Origin: Marinifilum caeruleilacunae
Lineage (GTDB): Bacteria > Bacteroidota > Bacteroidia > Bacteroidales > Marinifilaceae
Length of the DNA stretch: 64,000 nucleotides
Reading direction: 5' to 3'
Assembly (NCBI RefSeq): GCF_013141825.1
Contig: NZ_RZNH01000028.1
Coordinates: 1 to 64,000, forward strand
Part shown: piece after piece, positions 53,416 to 62,841 of the stretch
Numbering within the stretch: the first letter of the stretch is position 1
Layout of the letters: each line of letters starts with the position of its first letter
Made by a program: the position numbers and the translations under genes
The notes under the pieces: model-generated
What the model was told of the DNA's origin: nothing
Databases searched by the model: none
Seen by the model: the letters and a program-made list of their open reading frames with translations, nothing else

Positions 53416-54693
53416 ATGAAGCGATTTCTTTCCACCCTAATTTTATTGAGTGTTATTCTTAGCTCAAGTGCATTTTCCCAAAGAACCAACAAAGTTGATC
53501 AGCTACTTTTTACCGGGCAGTATGAAAGTGCAATTCCTTTGTTGAAACAACTCATTGCAAAAGACAGCACAGATAGTAAATTATATTTCCGATTGGGTAA
53601 AGCCTATCAAAACCTTAATCAATACATCCCTGCCATCGAAAATTATAAAAAGGCACAGCAATTCAATCCAAATTCAACAGCCAATCTTTTTAATTACAGC
53701 AACTGCTTGTATTTATCGGGAAACTATCCGGCCTGCCAAAAAGAGCTAATCAAACTACAAAGTATCGACTCTATGCATTACCAGGGCAACTTATTACTTG
53801 CTAAAACCTATGCTAACCTAAGCAATTATAAAAAGGGGCTCTCCATATATGAAAAGTTAATCGAACGCGATTCGCTTAATCCATACCTTCACAAACAGGC
53901 AGGAAATTTAAAAGATCGAATGCAAAATTACATCGGCTCATTGGCTTCCTATATTAAGGCTTACCAGCTTAATTCTAAAGATCTATCAGTAATTCTTAAT
54001 GTGATTCAGAAATTTTATGAAATGCAAGGTTACGAGCAAGCATTGGAATTCTGCAACAACGGACTTGAAGCATACCCAAATAATCATTTGATACAAAAAA
54101 AGAAAGCACAATGTTTGGTTGGCTTGGAATGGTACGAAAATGCCTTAAGCATTTATTTGGATCTTGAAAAAAGGGAAAAATTAAACCTTACAGGATACAA
54201 ACAACTTGGAATTTGTTTAATGCAAACCAGACAGTATCAGAAAGCCATTGACGCTTTTCAAGTATGCATGGCAGATGAAAAATTAGGAATGAATTTCGGG
54301 AAAGATCCAATGCTGAATTTCTATTTGGGAGTTTGCTTTTCACGATTAGATGACTACAAAAATGGAATAATGTATTTAGAAAACTCATTGGATTATATAA
54401 TTCCTCCAATAAAGTCATCTATGCATTTGTATTTGGCAAAGGCATATAGCGCAACCCGCGAATTCGAAAAAGCTGTAACTGAATACAAAAATCATTTCGA
54501 TATGGATGAAACAAATCCAGAAATCTTATACGAAATAGCAACTACATACGAGGAGTTTGGTGATAATAAAAAGAAGGCGCTCAAATACTACTCGCAATAC
54601 ATTAACCAAACCGAAGATGTTGGAGGTGAGCGTTATGAGTATGCCAAATCAAGAATTCTGCACATTAAAGAAAAAATCCATTTCGAAAAATAG
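53416..54693 (+). CDS. Exported TPR-repeat protein
   Basis: A 425-residue protein with a signal peptide (MKRFLSTLILLSVILSSSAF, cleaved near SQR) and about ten tetratricopeptide repeats. Clear units include KLYFRLGKAYQNLNQYIPAI, GYKQLGICLMQTRQYQKAID and NFYLGVCFSRLDDYKNGIMY. TPR arrays act as protein-binding scaffolds; no enzymatic domain is present. The likely place is the periplasm. The partner is unknown. It is a single gene with an AT-rich leader and no clear terminator after it. Confidence 0.88.
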   Translation: MKRFLSTLILLSVILSSSAFSQRTNKVDQLLFTGQYESAIPLLKQLIAKDSTDSKLYFRLGKAYQNLNQYIPAIENYKKAQQFNPNSTANLFNYSNCLYLSGNYPACQKELIKLQSIDSMHYQGNLLLAKTYANLSNYKKGLSIYEKLIERDSLNPYLHKQAGNLKDRMQNYIGSLASYIKAYQLNSKDLSVILNVIQKFYEMQGYEQALEFCNNGLEAYPNNHLIQKKKAQCLVGLEWYENALSIYLDLEKREKLNLTGYKQLGICLMQTRQYQKAIDAFQVCMADEKLGMNFGKDPMLNFYLGVCFSRLDDYKNGIMYLENSLDYIIPPIKSSMHLYLAKAYSATREFEKAVTEYKNHFDMDETNPEILYEIATTYEEFGDNKKKALKYYSQYINQTEDVGGERYEYAKSRILHIKEKIHFEK

Positions 54694-54958
54694 ACACAAA
54701 TAAGAGTGGAATTATACCTAAATGTTGGTATTGCAAACACAGGCAATGCTCATTAAGTTTGTATTGACTTAAAAAACGAGCTCCCGAAACTGAGATCAAA
54801 TGAATTCGAGAAATCTTTTGCCATAATATTTCTTTTTTAGTGTTTTTACTCATTTGATTTCGGTTTTCGATTGCTTTTTCGCCTTGTACTCGTTAAGATC
54901 TCTAAATTTTTACTAATTTAGATCAAATTTAAATACAGACATGCACATAAAGGAGAGT

Positions 54959-55669
54959 ATGAAAATGGCAGATGTAATTCAAATGAATTACATGCTAATA
55001 CCTGTTATTCATCGATTTGGAATTGAATTAGGATTTGGAGATAAAACAGTTACTGAAGTTTGCATAGAGAATGAGGTTGATTTGAACTTCTTCCTTCAGC
55101 TGGTAAATGCTTATCACGATCAGGATTATTTTCCAAAAGAAGAATTACAAACTATACCTGTACATGAAATTGTTGCCTACCTGAAAATGACTCATGCAAG
55201 TTACCTAAACAATACGGTAACCGAAATAGAGCAAAAAATCAAAAGCCTTGAGCTGGAAGGTAGCGAAGACAAGAAATACATCGCATTAATCAGAAACTTT
55301 TTTGAAGGATACAAATCAGAGCTTACCGAACACATCATGAGAGAAGAGGATGTTGTATTTCCCTATGTTTTAGCTGTTGATGAAATCATTAAAACAGAAA
55401 AAATTTCAGAGGAAAACAAAGAAATCTTCGAACAATTTTCGATCGAGGAATACGAGGAAGATCATGACGACGTAGAAGAAAAACTTTTGGATTTACGCAC
55501 CATCATGATCAAATATGTAACTCCTCCATCAAACTCCACACTTTACCATAGCATTATTCAAGATTTGTTCAGGCTTGAAGAGGATTTGAATTATCACTCC
55601 AGAATTGAGGACAAGGTTTTAATTCCAAAGATTATTCTTATGGAAAAATCGATTCAGAACCTCTTTTAA
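54959..55669 (+). CDS. Hemerythrin-domain protein, YtfE/RIC-like
   Basis: Start at ATG 54959 (MKMADVIQMNYMLIPVIHRF), because AAGGAG lies four bases before it (54950-54955); an ATG at 54941 is in frame. The 236 residues have a short N-terminal DUF542-like part without the usual Cys pair, then a four-helix hemerythrin domain. Its ligands are MTHASYL, TEHIMREEDVVFPYVL, EDHDDVEEKL and YHSRIEDKVLIPKI (His and Glu for a di-iron centre). YtfE/RIC proteins repair iron-sulfur clusters after nitrosative or oxidative stress; that role is inferred. A LuxR-type regulator gene follows nine bases later. Confidence 0.8.
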   Translation: MKMADVIQMNYMLIPVIHRFGIELGFGDKTVTEVCIENEVDLNFFLQLVNAYHDQDYFPKEELQTIPVHEIVAYLKMTHASYLNNTVTEIEQKIKSLELEGSEDKKYIALIRNFFEGYKSELTEHIMREEDVVFPYVLAVDEIIKTEKISEENKEIFEQFSIEEYEEDHDDVEEKLLDLRTIMIKYVTPPSNSTLYHSIIQDLFRLEEDLNYHSRIEDKVLIPKIILMEKSIQNLF

Positions 55670-55678
55670 TTCTCGCAC

Positions 55679-56272
55679 ATGCCAAGAACGTCGATACTTA
55701 TTGCAGAAAATATTTGTTTGATCCGTAAAGGGCTCCGCTCCGTGATTCAAAAACTTGGAAATGCTGAAATCCTTCAGTCAATTTCTAATAAAGAAGAGTT
55801 GTATGATATCGCGAACAGGTTAAAACCAGATGTTTTAATTGCAAATCCTAACATGCTAAATTCTACCTCTGAAGATTTGAAAAGGCATTTTTTGAATGCA
55901 AAGAAAATGAGCCTGGTATTGATTTCTGATGATGAATCGATAGATACAAAATACAAGGCCGACGCTTTTCTTCATTATAATGACAATCAAAACAAGATTT
56001 TAACGACCCTGGAAGAGATTATTGACAGAAAGGCGAAAAAAGAATCGAACAACAAATCCAATGAAACTTTGAGTGCGAGAGAGCAAAATATCTTAAAACA
56101 CATTGCCCTGGGACTCACCAATAAAGAAATTGCAGATCAGCTTTTTATAAGCATTCACACTGTAGTTACACACCGTAAAAACATTACCCAAAAATTGGGC
56201 ATTAAATCTGTTTCAGGTTTAACGGTATATGCAATTCTGAATAACCTAATCTCCATGGATGAAGTAAAGTAG
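55679..56272 (+). CDS. LuxR/NarL-type regulator with a degenerate receiver domain
   Basis: A 197-residue protein. Residues 1 to about 115 have the length and layout of a receiver domain, but the acidic pair is Glu10-Asn11 (AENICLIRKGL) and the phospho-acceptor position in DVLIANPNML is Asn56 instead of Asp. The C-terminal LuxR helix-turn-helix is intact (LSAREQNILKHIALGLTNKE near 131 and ISIHTVVTHRKNITQKLGI). It may bind DNA without being switched by phosphorylation. It forms an operon with the hemerythrin-like gene (nine-base gap) and converges with the MBL-fold gene with no spacer. Confidence 0.85.
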   Translation: MPRTSILIAENICLIRKGLRSVIQKLGNAEILQSISNKEELYDIANRLKPDVLIANPNMLNSTSEDLKRHFLNAKKMSLVLISDDESIDTKYKADAFLHYNDNQNKILTTLEEIIDRKAKKESNNKSNETLSAREQNILKHIALGLTNKEIADQLFISIHTVVTHRKNITQKLGIKSVSGLTVYAILNNLISMDEVK

Positions 56273-57049
56273 TTAAAGCTCTATGACTGCACCGGCTGCC
56301 AATTCCATTACATTAAAATACCTGGCAAATTCCTCTCGCACCTTAAAGCTCGTGCAGTGCGTAGGTCCAAGTATTTTGACCTTTTCTGCTTGCATATAAG
56401 CAATGGTTTTAAGGGTAATTTCATCAATTTCTTTCAGGTGGAAACCGCCAATCACCGCAAAAATCTCATCACAGTTCGAAATCTCTTTGGCGTAATTAAT
56501 CGTATTGCAAATGCCTGCATGAGCACAGCCACTAATTACAACCAAGCCTTTATTTGTTGTAATTGCTATGGCCGAATCATCAGGAACAAAATCAGGTGAA
56601 TTATCTGGCAATAAAAAAGGGCTTACTTTTGATTCAAAATCATTCCTTCTCGGGATTTCTCCAAGAAAAACAATTTGCTTTGAAATCCATAAAGGCTTAC
56701 TGGATTCCTGTAAATCGAATAATTCAGATAATTCCTCTTTGGATTTCGACAAACCCACATTGGTCCTGTTTCGTTTTCGATACCTTCTTGCAAAACAATT
56801 GGGATGCAAGATCAGCTTCTTCCCTCGAATATGCTCTAATCCATCTCCATGATCCCAATGTCCGTGACTCAGAACAAGGGTTTTTATATCCGAAAAATCC
56901 TCACCAAGCCGATTGGCATTCTCCAGAAACAAACTATTGGGACCAAAATCGAACAGAATTTTCTCATCCGCCTCTACAATTAGCGAAAAACCATGAACCG
57001 ACTCGAAGCCATCCGTGGCAGTGTTATCCACCAGAACCTTGATTTTCAT
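56273..57049 (-). CDS. Metallo-beta-lactamase-fold hydrolase (dihydropterin-RFAP synthase-like)
   Basis: A 258-residue MBL-fold protein. The metal motif is LVLSHGHWDHGDGLEHI, with the third ligand region VVISGCAHAGICNTINYAK. This pattern, with CAHAG, is that of the MJ0301-like group related to 7,8-dihydropterin-6-methyl-aminobenzene phosphate synthase, whose function in bacteria is unclear. Its ATG overlaps the stop of the large kinase gene by one base (TAATG), so it is translated with it. No signal peptide. The substrate is unknown. Confidence 0.8.
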   Translation of the reverse strand: MKIKVLVDNTATDGFESVHGFSLIVEADEKILFDFGPNSLFLENANRLGEDFSDIKTLVLSHGHWDHGDGLEHIRGKKLILHPNCFARRYRKRNRTNVGLSKSKEELSELFDLQESSKPLWISKQIVFLGEIPRRNDFESKVSPFLLPDNSPDFVPDDSAIAITTNKGLVVISGCAHAGICNTINYAKEISNCDEIFAVIGGFHLKEIDEITLKTIAYMQAEKVKILGPTHCTSFKVREEFARYFNVMELAAGAVIEL

Positions 57050-60000
57050 TAATCTTCCTGCTTTTTAGGAATTCTCAAATTAAAGCATGAACCAACTCCT
57101 TGCTCTGAATCTACCCAAATATCACCTTTGGCATTTTTTACAATGTTTTTCACAATGGCCAAACCTAATCCCATACCTCCCGATTTTGTCGTAAAATTCG
57201 GATAAAAGAGTCGCTCTTTTACCTCTTCACTGATTCCATTCCCATTATCAATCACACAAGCTTTATAGTATTCTTTCTCTTCTTCCAATTCTACAATAAC
57301 TTGCCCGTCCCGATGATCAGGAATAGATTGAATGGCATTATTGATCAAGTTTACAAACACACGAATAAATTGTTCCCGATCCACAAAAACCTTAGCTGAT
57401 TCAATCCCATTCAATTGAAGTTTTAAATCCAACTCATCGTTTCTAAACAATGAAATTACATGATGCAAAACATCAACTAAATTAAGCGATTCGTTATTTG
57501 CACTTGGCATTTTCGCAAAGTTGGAAAAGGCAGTTGCAATGGAAGATAAAGCATTAATCTGATCAATTAAAGTTTTGCTCACCTGCTGCAAGTGTTCTTC
57601 TCTATTTTCCGATTTATCCTCAAATCTTTTCTGCAGAAATTGAATGCTCAATTTCATTGGAGTCAACGGATTTTTAATTTCATGAGCAATTTGGCGTGCC
57701 ATCTCCCTCCATGCTGATTCTCGCTCCGAACGAGCCAATTTCTCTGCACTTTCACCAAGCTCAACAAGCATTTGGTTATACTCATTAACCAGGCTGCCAA
57801 TCTCATCATCTTTAGCGTATTCGATTTTTTCCCCATAAGATCCAAAACGAGTTGCCTTCAACCTGTTTTGTATCATTCTTAAAAGGTAAGTAATTTTATT
57901 TGAAATAAATACCGAAAGAAATATGGCAAGCAATATCATGAATACATGCAAATTAACACCTGCCAGCACCAAATTAAACATCTCTTTTTCGAGCTCCTGA
58001 CTCTTCAAGAAATATGGAAGATTTACAAAAGCTACAAGCTTATTGTTATCATCAACAATGGTTTCGTAGGCCGACAGATAAGACATTGTTCCAATTTCTT
58101 CTTTATGGATAAAACTCGTCTTCTCTTTAAAAAACAGTTGATAATAGGCAGCAAAATTCATTTTATTGTACTGCAGTTTTTTATCAAAAATCTCTCGTCT
58201 CGAAGAGGTAATCAATTCACCCGATAAATCATACAAGTGGATATCGGCATAAATTAAGCTCGATAACCTTCGTAATCGATCGGTTAGAAAATCGACATCC
58301 AGATCCTCTCCCAAACTGGAAATAACCTCCTGCTTTACCAGTTGCAACTTCTCTTCCAGTTTTCGATTGTTTGTTTCCTCGGTCCTTTCTATGGTATAAT
58401 AAACCGTACCTCCTCCCAAGAGCAAAAAGAATAGCATTAACAAGCCTACAATTGAATATTGAATTCTGTACTTAAAGCTCATCCTGAACCTGAATTTCCA
58501 AGGCAATCGGCTCAAGACCCACACAAACAATCCAAAAAGATACAAAAACACAAAAAGGTATGGCACTGTAATTACCCGATTGTACCAGGTAACCAAAGGG
58601 TAACTTACTACAACCGTATTGTTTTCAAATCGATAAACCAAATGGTCATAATCATCCAACTCAACATGAAAGGACTTTTCTTTGTTTTCTCCAAACACTT
58701 TCTCATTCATGTAATAGTTGAAATTGCCCGATGAAGCAATTAATTTTCCATCTTGATATTTTCCAAAAGAATAATCGTTTCCCCGCTGTTTTAAGGCCAC
58801 CTTTTCATCGAGCAACAAATCAGGATAACCAACCCCTTCGCTTCCCACTTTTGAGTCTAGACGGATAAAAATCCTGATGGTTCCTGCTCTTTCTGTTTCA
58901 AACTCAAGCTTCCCAAGGTAGGAAACCATGCCATCGAAGTCGTTCAAATAGTAGAAATCTGTATTTGGAATAGATTCTCCCGATTTCAAAATCATTTCTT
59001 CAAAAAACTCAAAGCAATTGCGAGTTTCATCGTCAGGCTCAATGTTCAATTTATCGATATTATCACAAATTGTAATTTGCAGATAATATTGCTCCCAAAA
59101 TCCGGAAAAGTAATTCGAACTAATGTGCTGCATGATCCTCGATTCGTTCCTAAAAGGAAATTGACACAAAAGATTCAACCTAAAGTCTGAATCGATCTTT
59201 TTTTGCATATGCACCAATAAATTTTCGGAGGTCGGCTCATATTCAGTCGACAAATTCATGGCGGCTACCATCCTATCCTGTGCTTCTTTCTTATCGGATA
59301 AAACATTAATTCTGCCCGTAATAGCTATGGCAACAAACAAGAGCAAAACAATCATTAAAGAATAGTACGATCCTTTATCAGCCTTATAGCTTGCAATACC
59401 AACCATTAAGAGGATAATCAGTGGCAATATCAAAAAGAGGTAATCATTCGTTTCGAACGAAAAGAAAAAGATATACAGGATGGCTGGGAGCGATACTGCC
59501 AAAACAAAAGTCAAATACCTGAAAATGTTCCATCTTGAGCGAGACAATTCAGCAATTAAATAAGCAAAGTGCCCCAAGGAATAGATCAGTAAAAGCAGAA
59601 TTAGAAATCCAACGAATACATAAAACCCATAATCCTGGAAAACATACATTTGCAAGCTAAAGCTTGAGTCCAGAATTAAGCTGTTCACCAAGCCACTAAT
59701 GGAATAAAACAAGGCCCAATACATTAGCAGGTACATCACCAGGAGAATACCAGCACCCACTTTCGAAACTCCTTTCAGAATATAATATTTACAGCCATAG
59801 CTTGCATAGGTATACACAAACAGGTACAGAAACAATACATTCAATAAAAAATCACCAAGTGAAGGAAAGAAAAAGGATCTCGCAAATAGAATTGGCGAAA
59901 AAATTTCCAGGTTGGAAAAAACCGATGGAAAGGAAAATTGAATCATCAGGTATCGAAGCAGTAATAAGGATATTCCCCATACAAACAGCACACTCAAACC

Positions 60001-60750
60001 AATTTTCACATTCCTGATTTCAAGAATCTGAACACTAATCAGGATCAATAACAATAGAATAAACACCCCATAGAAAATCCCAATCCGATTCTGCGCTTTT
60101 GGTGCACTATACCCATAATCGCTATGCTGAAGTGAAAACAGGTAATTCTCTTCCTGGTCGAAAATAGGAACACCTTTCTCCTGATCGATGGAAATTTCGA
60201 ATTCTGAAGGTATATCGAACTCTCGATCGAAATGATTTTTTAAGAATTTATTCTGATAAGGATAGATTTTCTTAATTAGAAGCAAGCCATACAAATCGAT
60301 TGTATCCTGTTTTTGCTTTCGAATGTAATACCAACCATTCTCAAATCTTTTTACTTTTCCATGCGAATCATCAAAGCTCCTCAATCGAGGAACAATAAAG
60401 GAATTATCGCTCCAGAAAACCAGGCTATCGTCTTTAAAGGCCAGCAAAACAAAGCCATCTCGCTTTAAGTCATGCTCAAATTCCGTAAAATTATCGTAAT
60501 CGCTCAACCCGCCATTTTTATTGGCAATTGCATTACTTAATTCGTTTAGATCCTTCGTTAGGGAAGGAGCTTTTTCACGAAAAACATGTTGAATTCTTTT
60601 TGCCGACTGCAACAAACTATCTTCTCGATTAAACAAGTAATCGGAAGTGATAGCCAAACCGAAAAATACCAGAACCGATATTCCCAGAATGTATTTGAGA
60701 AGTTTATTTTTCAAGATTGATTGTTTTGAAATTTTCGTTTGGATTAACAA
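57049..60750 (-). CDS. Large NtrY-like sensor histidine kinase with about 12 membrane segments
   Basis: A 1233-residue protein. The start is a TTG at 60750; another TTG 36 bases later (giving MKNKLLKYILG) is possible. One helix near 19-37 is followed by a periplasmic domain, a bundle of about eight helices (240-470), a second periplasmic domain (about 490-735), two helices, a third small periplasmic domain and one more helix. HAMP, HisKA (AHEIKNPLTPMK, His1023) and HATPase follow (NLINNAIQSI with Asn1138, IDNGNGIS, GGMGLGLAIV). The kinase core resembles NtrY. No response regulator is adjacent on this strand. The signal sensed is unknown. Confidence 0.88.
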   Translation of the reverse strand: MLIQTKISKQSILKNKLLKYILGISVLVFFGLAITSDYLFNREDSLLQSAKRIQHVFREKAPSLTKDLNELSNAIANKNGGLSDYDNFTEFEHDLKRDGFVLLAFKDDSLVFWSDNSFIVPRLRSFDDSHGKVKRFENGWYYIRKQKQDTIDLYGLLLIKKIYPYQNKFLKNHFDREFDIPSEFEISIDQEKGVPIFDQEENYLFSLQHSDYGYSAPKAQNRIGIFYGVFILLLLILISVQILEIRNVKIGLSVLFVWGISLLLLRYLMIQFSFPSVFSNLEIFSPILFARSFFFPSLGDFLLNVLFLYLFVYTYASYGCKYYILKGVSKVGAGILLVMYLLMYWALFYSISGLVNSLILDSSFSLQMYVFQDYGFYVFVGFLILLLLIYSLGHFAYLIAELSRSRWNIFRYLTFVLAVSLPAILYIFFFSFETNDYLFLILPLIILLMVGIASYKADKGSYYSLMIVLLLFVAIAITGRINVLSDKKEAQDRMVAAMNLSTEYEPTSENLLVHMQKKIDSDFRLNLLCQFPFRNESRIMQHISSNYFSGFWEQYYLQITICDNIDKLNIEPDDETRNCFEFFEEMILKSGESIPNTDFYYLNDFDGMVSYLGKLEFETERAGTIRIFIRLDSKVGSEGVGYPDLLLDEKVALKQRGNDYSFGKYQDGKLIASSGNFNYYMNEKVFGENKEKSFHVELDDYDHLVYRFENNTVVVSYPLVTWYNRVITVPYLFVFLYLFGLFVWVLSRLPWKFRFRMSFKYRIQYSIVGLLMLFFLLLGGGTVYYTIERTEETNNRKLEEKLQLVKQEVISSLGEDLDVDFLTDRLRRLSSLIYADIHLYDLSGELITSSRREIFDKKLQYNKMNFAAYYQLFFKEKTSFIHKEEIGTMSYLSAYETIVDDNNKLVAFVNLPYFLKSQELEKEMFNLVLAGVNLHVFMILLAIFLSVFISNKITYLLRMIQNRLKATRFGSYGEKIEYAKDDEIGSLVNEYNQMLVELGESAEKLARSERESAWREMARQIAHEIKNPLTPMKLSIQFLQKRFEDKSENREEHLQQVSKTLIDQINALSSIATAFSNFAKMPSANNESLNLVDVLHHVISLFRNDELDLKLQLNGIESAKVFVDREQFIRVFVNLINNAIQSIPDHRDGQVIVELEEEKEYYKACVIDNGNGISEEVKERLFYPNFTTKSGGMGLGLAIVKNIVKNAKGDIWVDSEQGVGSCFNLRIPKKQED

Positions 60751-60796
60751 ATTTCATGCTAAACCTCTCACAAATTAGCATAATTCAATTAAATCA

Positions 60797-61270
60797 TCAA
60801 ACATGATGATAAGGTTCTCCTTTTATGATGGTCATGGCGCGATACAATTGCTCCGTAAAAATCATCCGAATCATCTGATGCGAAAAAGTCATCTTCGATA
60901 AGGACACCTTTCCTTGAGCCTTTTTATATACATCATCGGAGAAACCATATGGTCCGCCAATTACAAAAACCAGGTTTCTGGTACCACTAATCATTTTCTG
61001 TTCCATGAACTTCGAAAATCCTACCGATGAAAACTCCTTTCCATTTTCATCCAACAAAATTAAGGTATCGGTTGGCTTTAGCTTATCCAGAATTAAATCC
61101 CCCTCCTTTTGTTTCTGCTGATTTTCGGATAAGTTCTTCGTATTTTTAATATCAGGAATAATTTTAAACTCGAAAGGCAAATAATGCACCAGGCGTTTTT
61201 GATACTCGTCAATCCCCTTTTTTACAAAATCCTTATCTGTTTTCCCTATCACTAAAAGAGTTGCTTTCAT
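60797..61270 (-). CDS. rlmH: 23S rRNA (pseudouridine1915-N3)-methyltransferase RlmH
   Basis: A 157-residue SPOUT methyltransferase. It has the SAM-binding knot motif VFVIGGPYGFSDDVYKKA and the C-terminal LSKMTFSHQMIRMIFTEQL followed by YRAMTIIKGEPYHH, the near-universal end of RlmH. It methylates pseudouridine 1915 in helix 69 of 23S rRNA. It is 46 bases upstream of the kinase gene on the same strand, so the two may share a transcript. Confidence 0.96.
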   Translation of the reverse strand: MKATLLVIGKTDKDFVKKGIDEYQKRLVHYLPFEFKIIPDIKNTKNLSENQQKQKEGDLILDKLKPTDTLILLDENGKEFSSVGFSKFMEQKMISGTRNLVFVIGGPYGFSDDVYKKAQGKVSLSKMTFSHQMIRMIFTEQLYRAMTIIKGEPYHHV

Positions 61271-61483
61271 AAATTTACTCTATTTTTTTTCGAGTGCTGT
61301 TAAATATATCACACTTACTATCTAAATAACTATTATTCTTTACATTAACACACCTTAGGATCATTTTCTAAAATCAATATTTACAACAAAATCGGGATGT
61401 AGATTAGATTTTTTTTATCTTGCGATATGTTTTTCGCACAGAATTTGTGTAAAGGTAAATGATATTGAATTAAAACTATTCAG

Positions 61484-61885
61484 ATGAGAATTATTAAATA
61501 CATATTTATCGGAATTCTATTTGTTCTGTTTTCTGCAGCAAATGCTTCATCACAAAACCAGAACGATTTACCGAAAAGCCTTATTCTTGCTTTCAAGCAA
61601 GGCAATAACGTTAGTTTGTCGAACTACTTTGGCGATAGGGTAGAATTATCTATCCAAGACAAGGAAGCCATTTACAGTAAATCGCAAGCAAAACAGATTA
61701 TCGGGAAATTTTTTAAAGATTTTCCTCCAACAGATTTTAAAAAGAAACATGCCGGAGGTAAGACTGGTGCCCGATATGTAACCGGCGACCTATTAACAAA
61801 AAAAGGCAATTTCCGAGTTAGCTTTTTGCTTAAAAAGCAAAATGGAAAGTTCATTGTCCATCAACTAAACATTGAAAAAGATTGA
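61484..61885 (+). CDS. DUF4783 exported protein
   Basis: A 133-residue protein with a signal peptide (MRIIKYIFIGILFVLFSAAN, cleaved near ASS). The mature part has LPKSLILAFKQGNNVSLSNY and the closing FIVHQLNIEKD, the pattern of DUF4783, an NTF2-like family restricted to Bacteroidota as far as I know. NTF2-like folds bind small ligands or form lids; no catalytic residues stand out. Function unknown. It is a lone gene whose terminator lies inside the end of ung. Confidence 0.85.
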   Translation: MRIIKYIFIGILFVLFSAANASSQNQNDLPKSLILAFKQGNNVSLSNYFGDRVELSIQDKEAIYSKSQAKQIIGKFFKDFPPTDFKKKHAGGKTGARYVTGDLLTKKGNFRVSFLLKKQNGKFIVHQLNIEKD

Positions 61886-61917
61886 TAAGGGTTTATTCTC
61901 TTACATTTCAAAAGATA

Positions 61918-62586
61918 TCAAAGGCTCCAATCAATTGGGGCCTTTCCTTTTTTTGTAAGGTATGTATTGGATTTGCTAAAATGCTTGTTCCCAAAAAAGC
62001 CTCTATCGGCCGAATATGGCGATGGATGTGGCGATTTTAATACCAGGTGTTTTGCCCTGTCGATTTGCTCTCCCTTTTTCTGTGCATAGGAACCCCAAAG
62101 TAAAAATACCAGGTTTTCCTTTTCTTTCGAAAGGCAATGGATTACAGCATCCGTAAATTTTTCCCATCCTTTATTCTGGTGCGATCCGGCTTGGTTGGCC
62201 CGAACTGTTAGTGTAGCATTTAAAAGCATGACTCCTTGCTCGCTCCACTTTTCCAGGTTCCCGGATTTTGGGATACTTAATCCCAAATCTGCATAAATTT
62301 CCTTGAATATATTTTGCAAACTTGGCGGCATAGCTACCCCATCATTTACAGAAAAACACAAACCATTAGCCTGTCCAAATCCATGATAAGGATCTTGACC
62401 GATAATCACCAGCTTTACCGCATCGAATGTACATTTATTAAAAGCATTAAAAATCAATTTTCCTGGTGGATAAATTTTTTGAGTCTGATATTCACCCTTT
62501 ACAAAATGTACCAGGTGTTGAAAATACTCTTTCGAAAATTCGTCCTGAAGTTTTTCTTTCCAGGATGCTTCAATCTGCACATTCAT
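61918..62586 (-). CDS. ung: Uracil-DNA glycosylase
   Basis: A 222-residue family 1 UDG. It has the water-activating motif VIIGQDPYHGFGQANGLCFS (catalytic Asp), NATLTVRANQAGSHQNKGW, LLWGSYAQKKG and the minor-groove loop KSPHPSPYSADRGFFG with the catalytic His; the usual HPSPLSA is HPSPYSA here. It removes uracil from DNA. The length is standard. Single gene converging with the DUF4783 gene. Confidence 0.96.
   Translation of the reverse strand: MNVQIEASWKEKLQDEFSKEYFQHLVHFVKGEYQTQKIYPPGKLIFNAFNKCTFDAVKLVIIGQDPYHGFGQANGLCFSVNDGVAMPPSLQNIFKEIYADLGLSIPKSGNLEKWSEQGVMLLNATLTVRANQAGSHQNKGWEKFTDAVIHCLSKEKENLVFLLWGSYAQKKGEQIDRAKHLVLKSPHPSPYSADRGFFGNKHFSKSNTYLTKKGKAPIDWSL
61920..61955 (+). terminator. 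Terminator of the DUF4783 gene, within the 3' end of ung
   Basis: Arms AAAGGCTCCAA (61920-61930) and TTGGGGCCTTT (61935-61945, one G-U), then a T-rich tract. It overlaps the last codons of ung on the opposite strand. Confidence 0.65.
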
Positions 62587-62731
62587 AGTTTAAAATTTTT
62601 CTTTCCAAGATAGCACCCTTTATTATCATACCAAAACTCAACAAAACTTTCCTATGAAATCTATACCCCGTACAAATTAGGGGTGTTTATTATTTTTAAA
62701 ACGTTTTCTGATCAACCACCCCTATTTTTTA

Positions 62732-62763
62732 TTTGTTACAAGTCGATTTTTTGCATATTTTTG
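62732..62763 (+). promoter_or_regulatory. Promoter of the ammonium transporter gene
   Basis: TTTG (62732-62735), 20 bases, then TATTTTTG (62756-62763), matching TTTG/TAnnTTTG. It gives a leader of about 70 bases before the ATG at 62842. Confidence 0.55.
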
Positions 62764-62841
62764 ACATTCAAGCGTAAAATTTGACGGACCACAATTCATA
62801 ATCACACCTTTCAGATTATTTTACCCTTAAATCTAGTAAAG

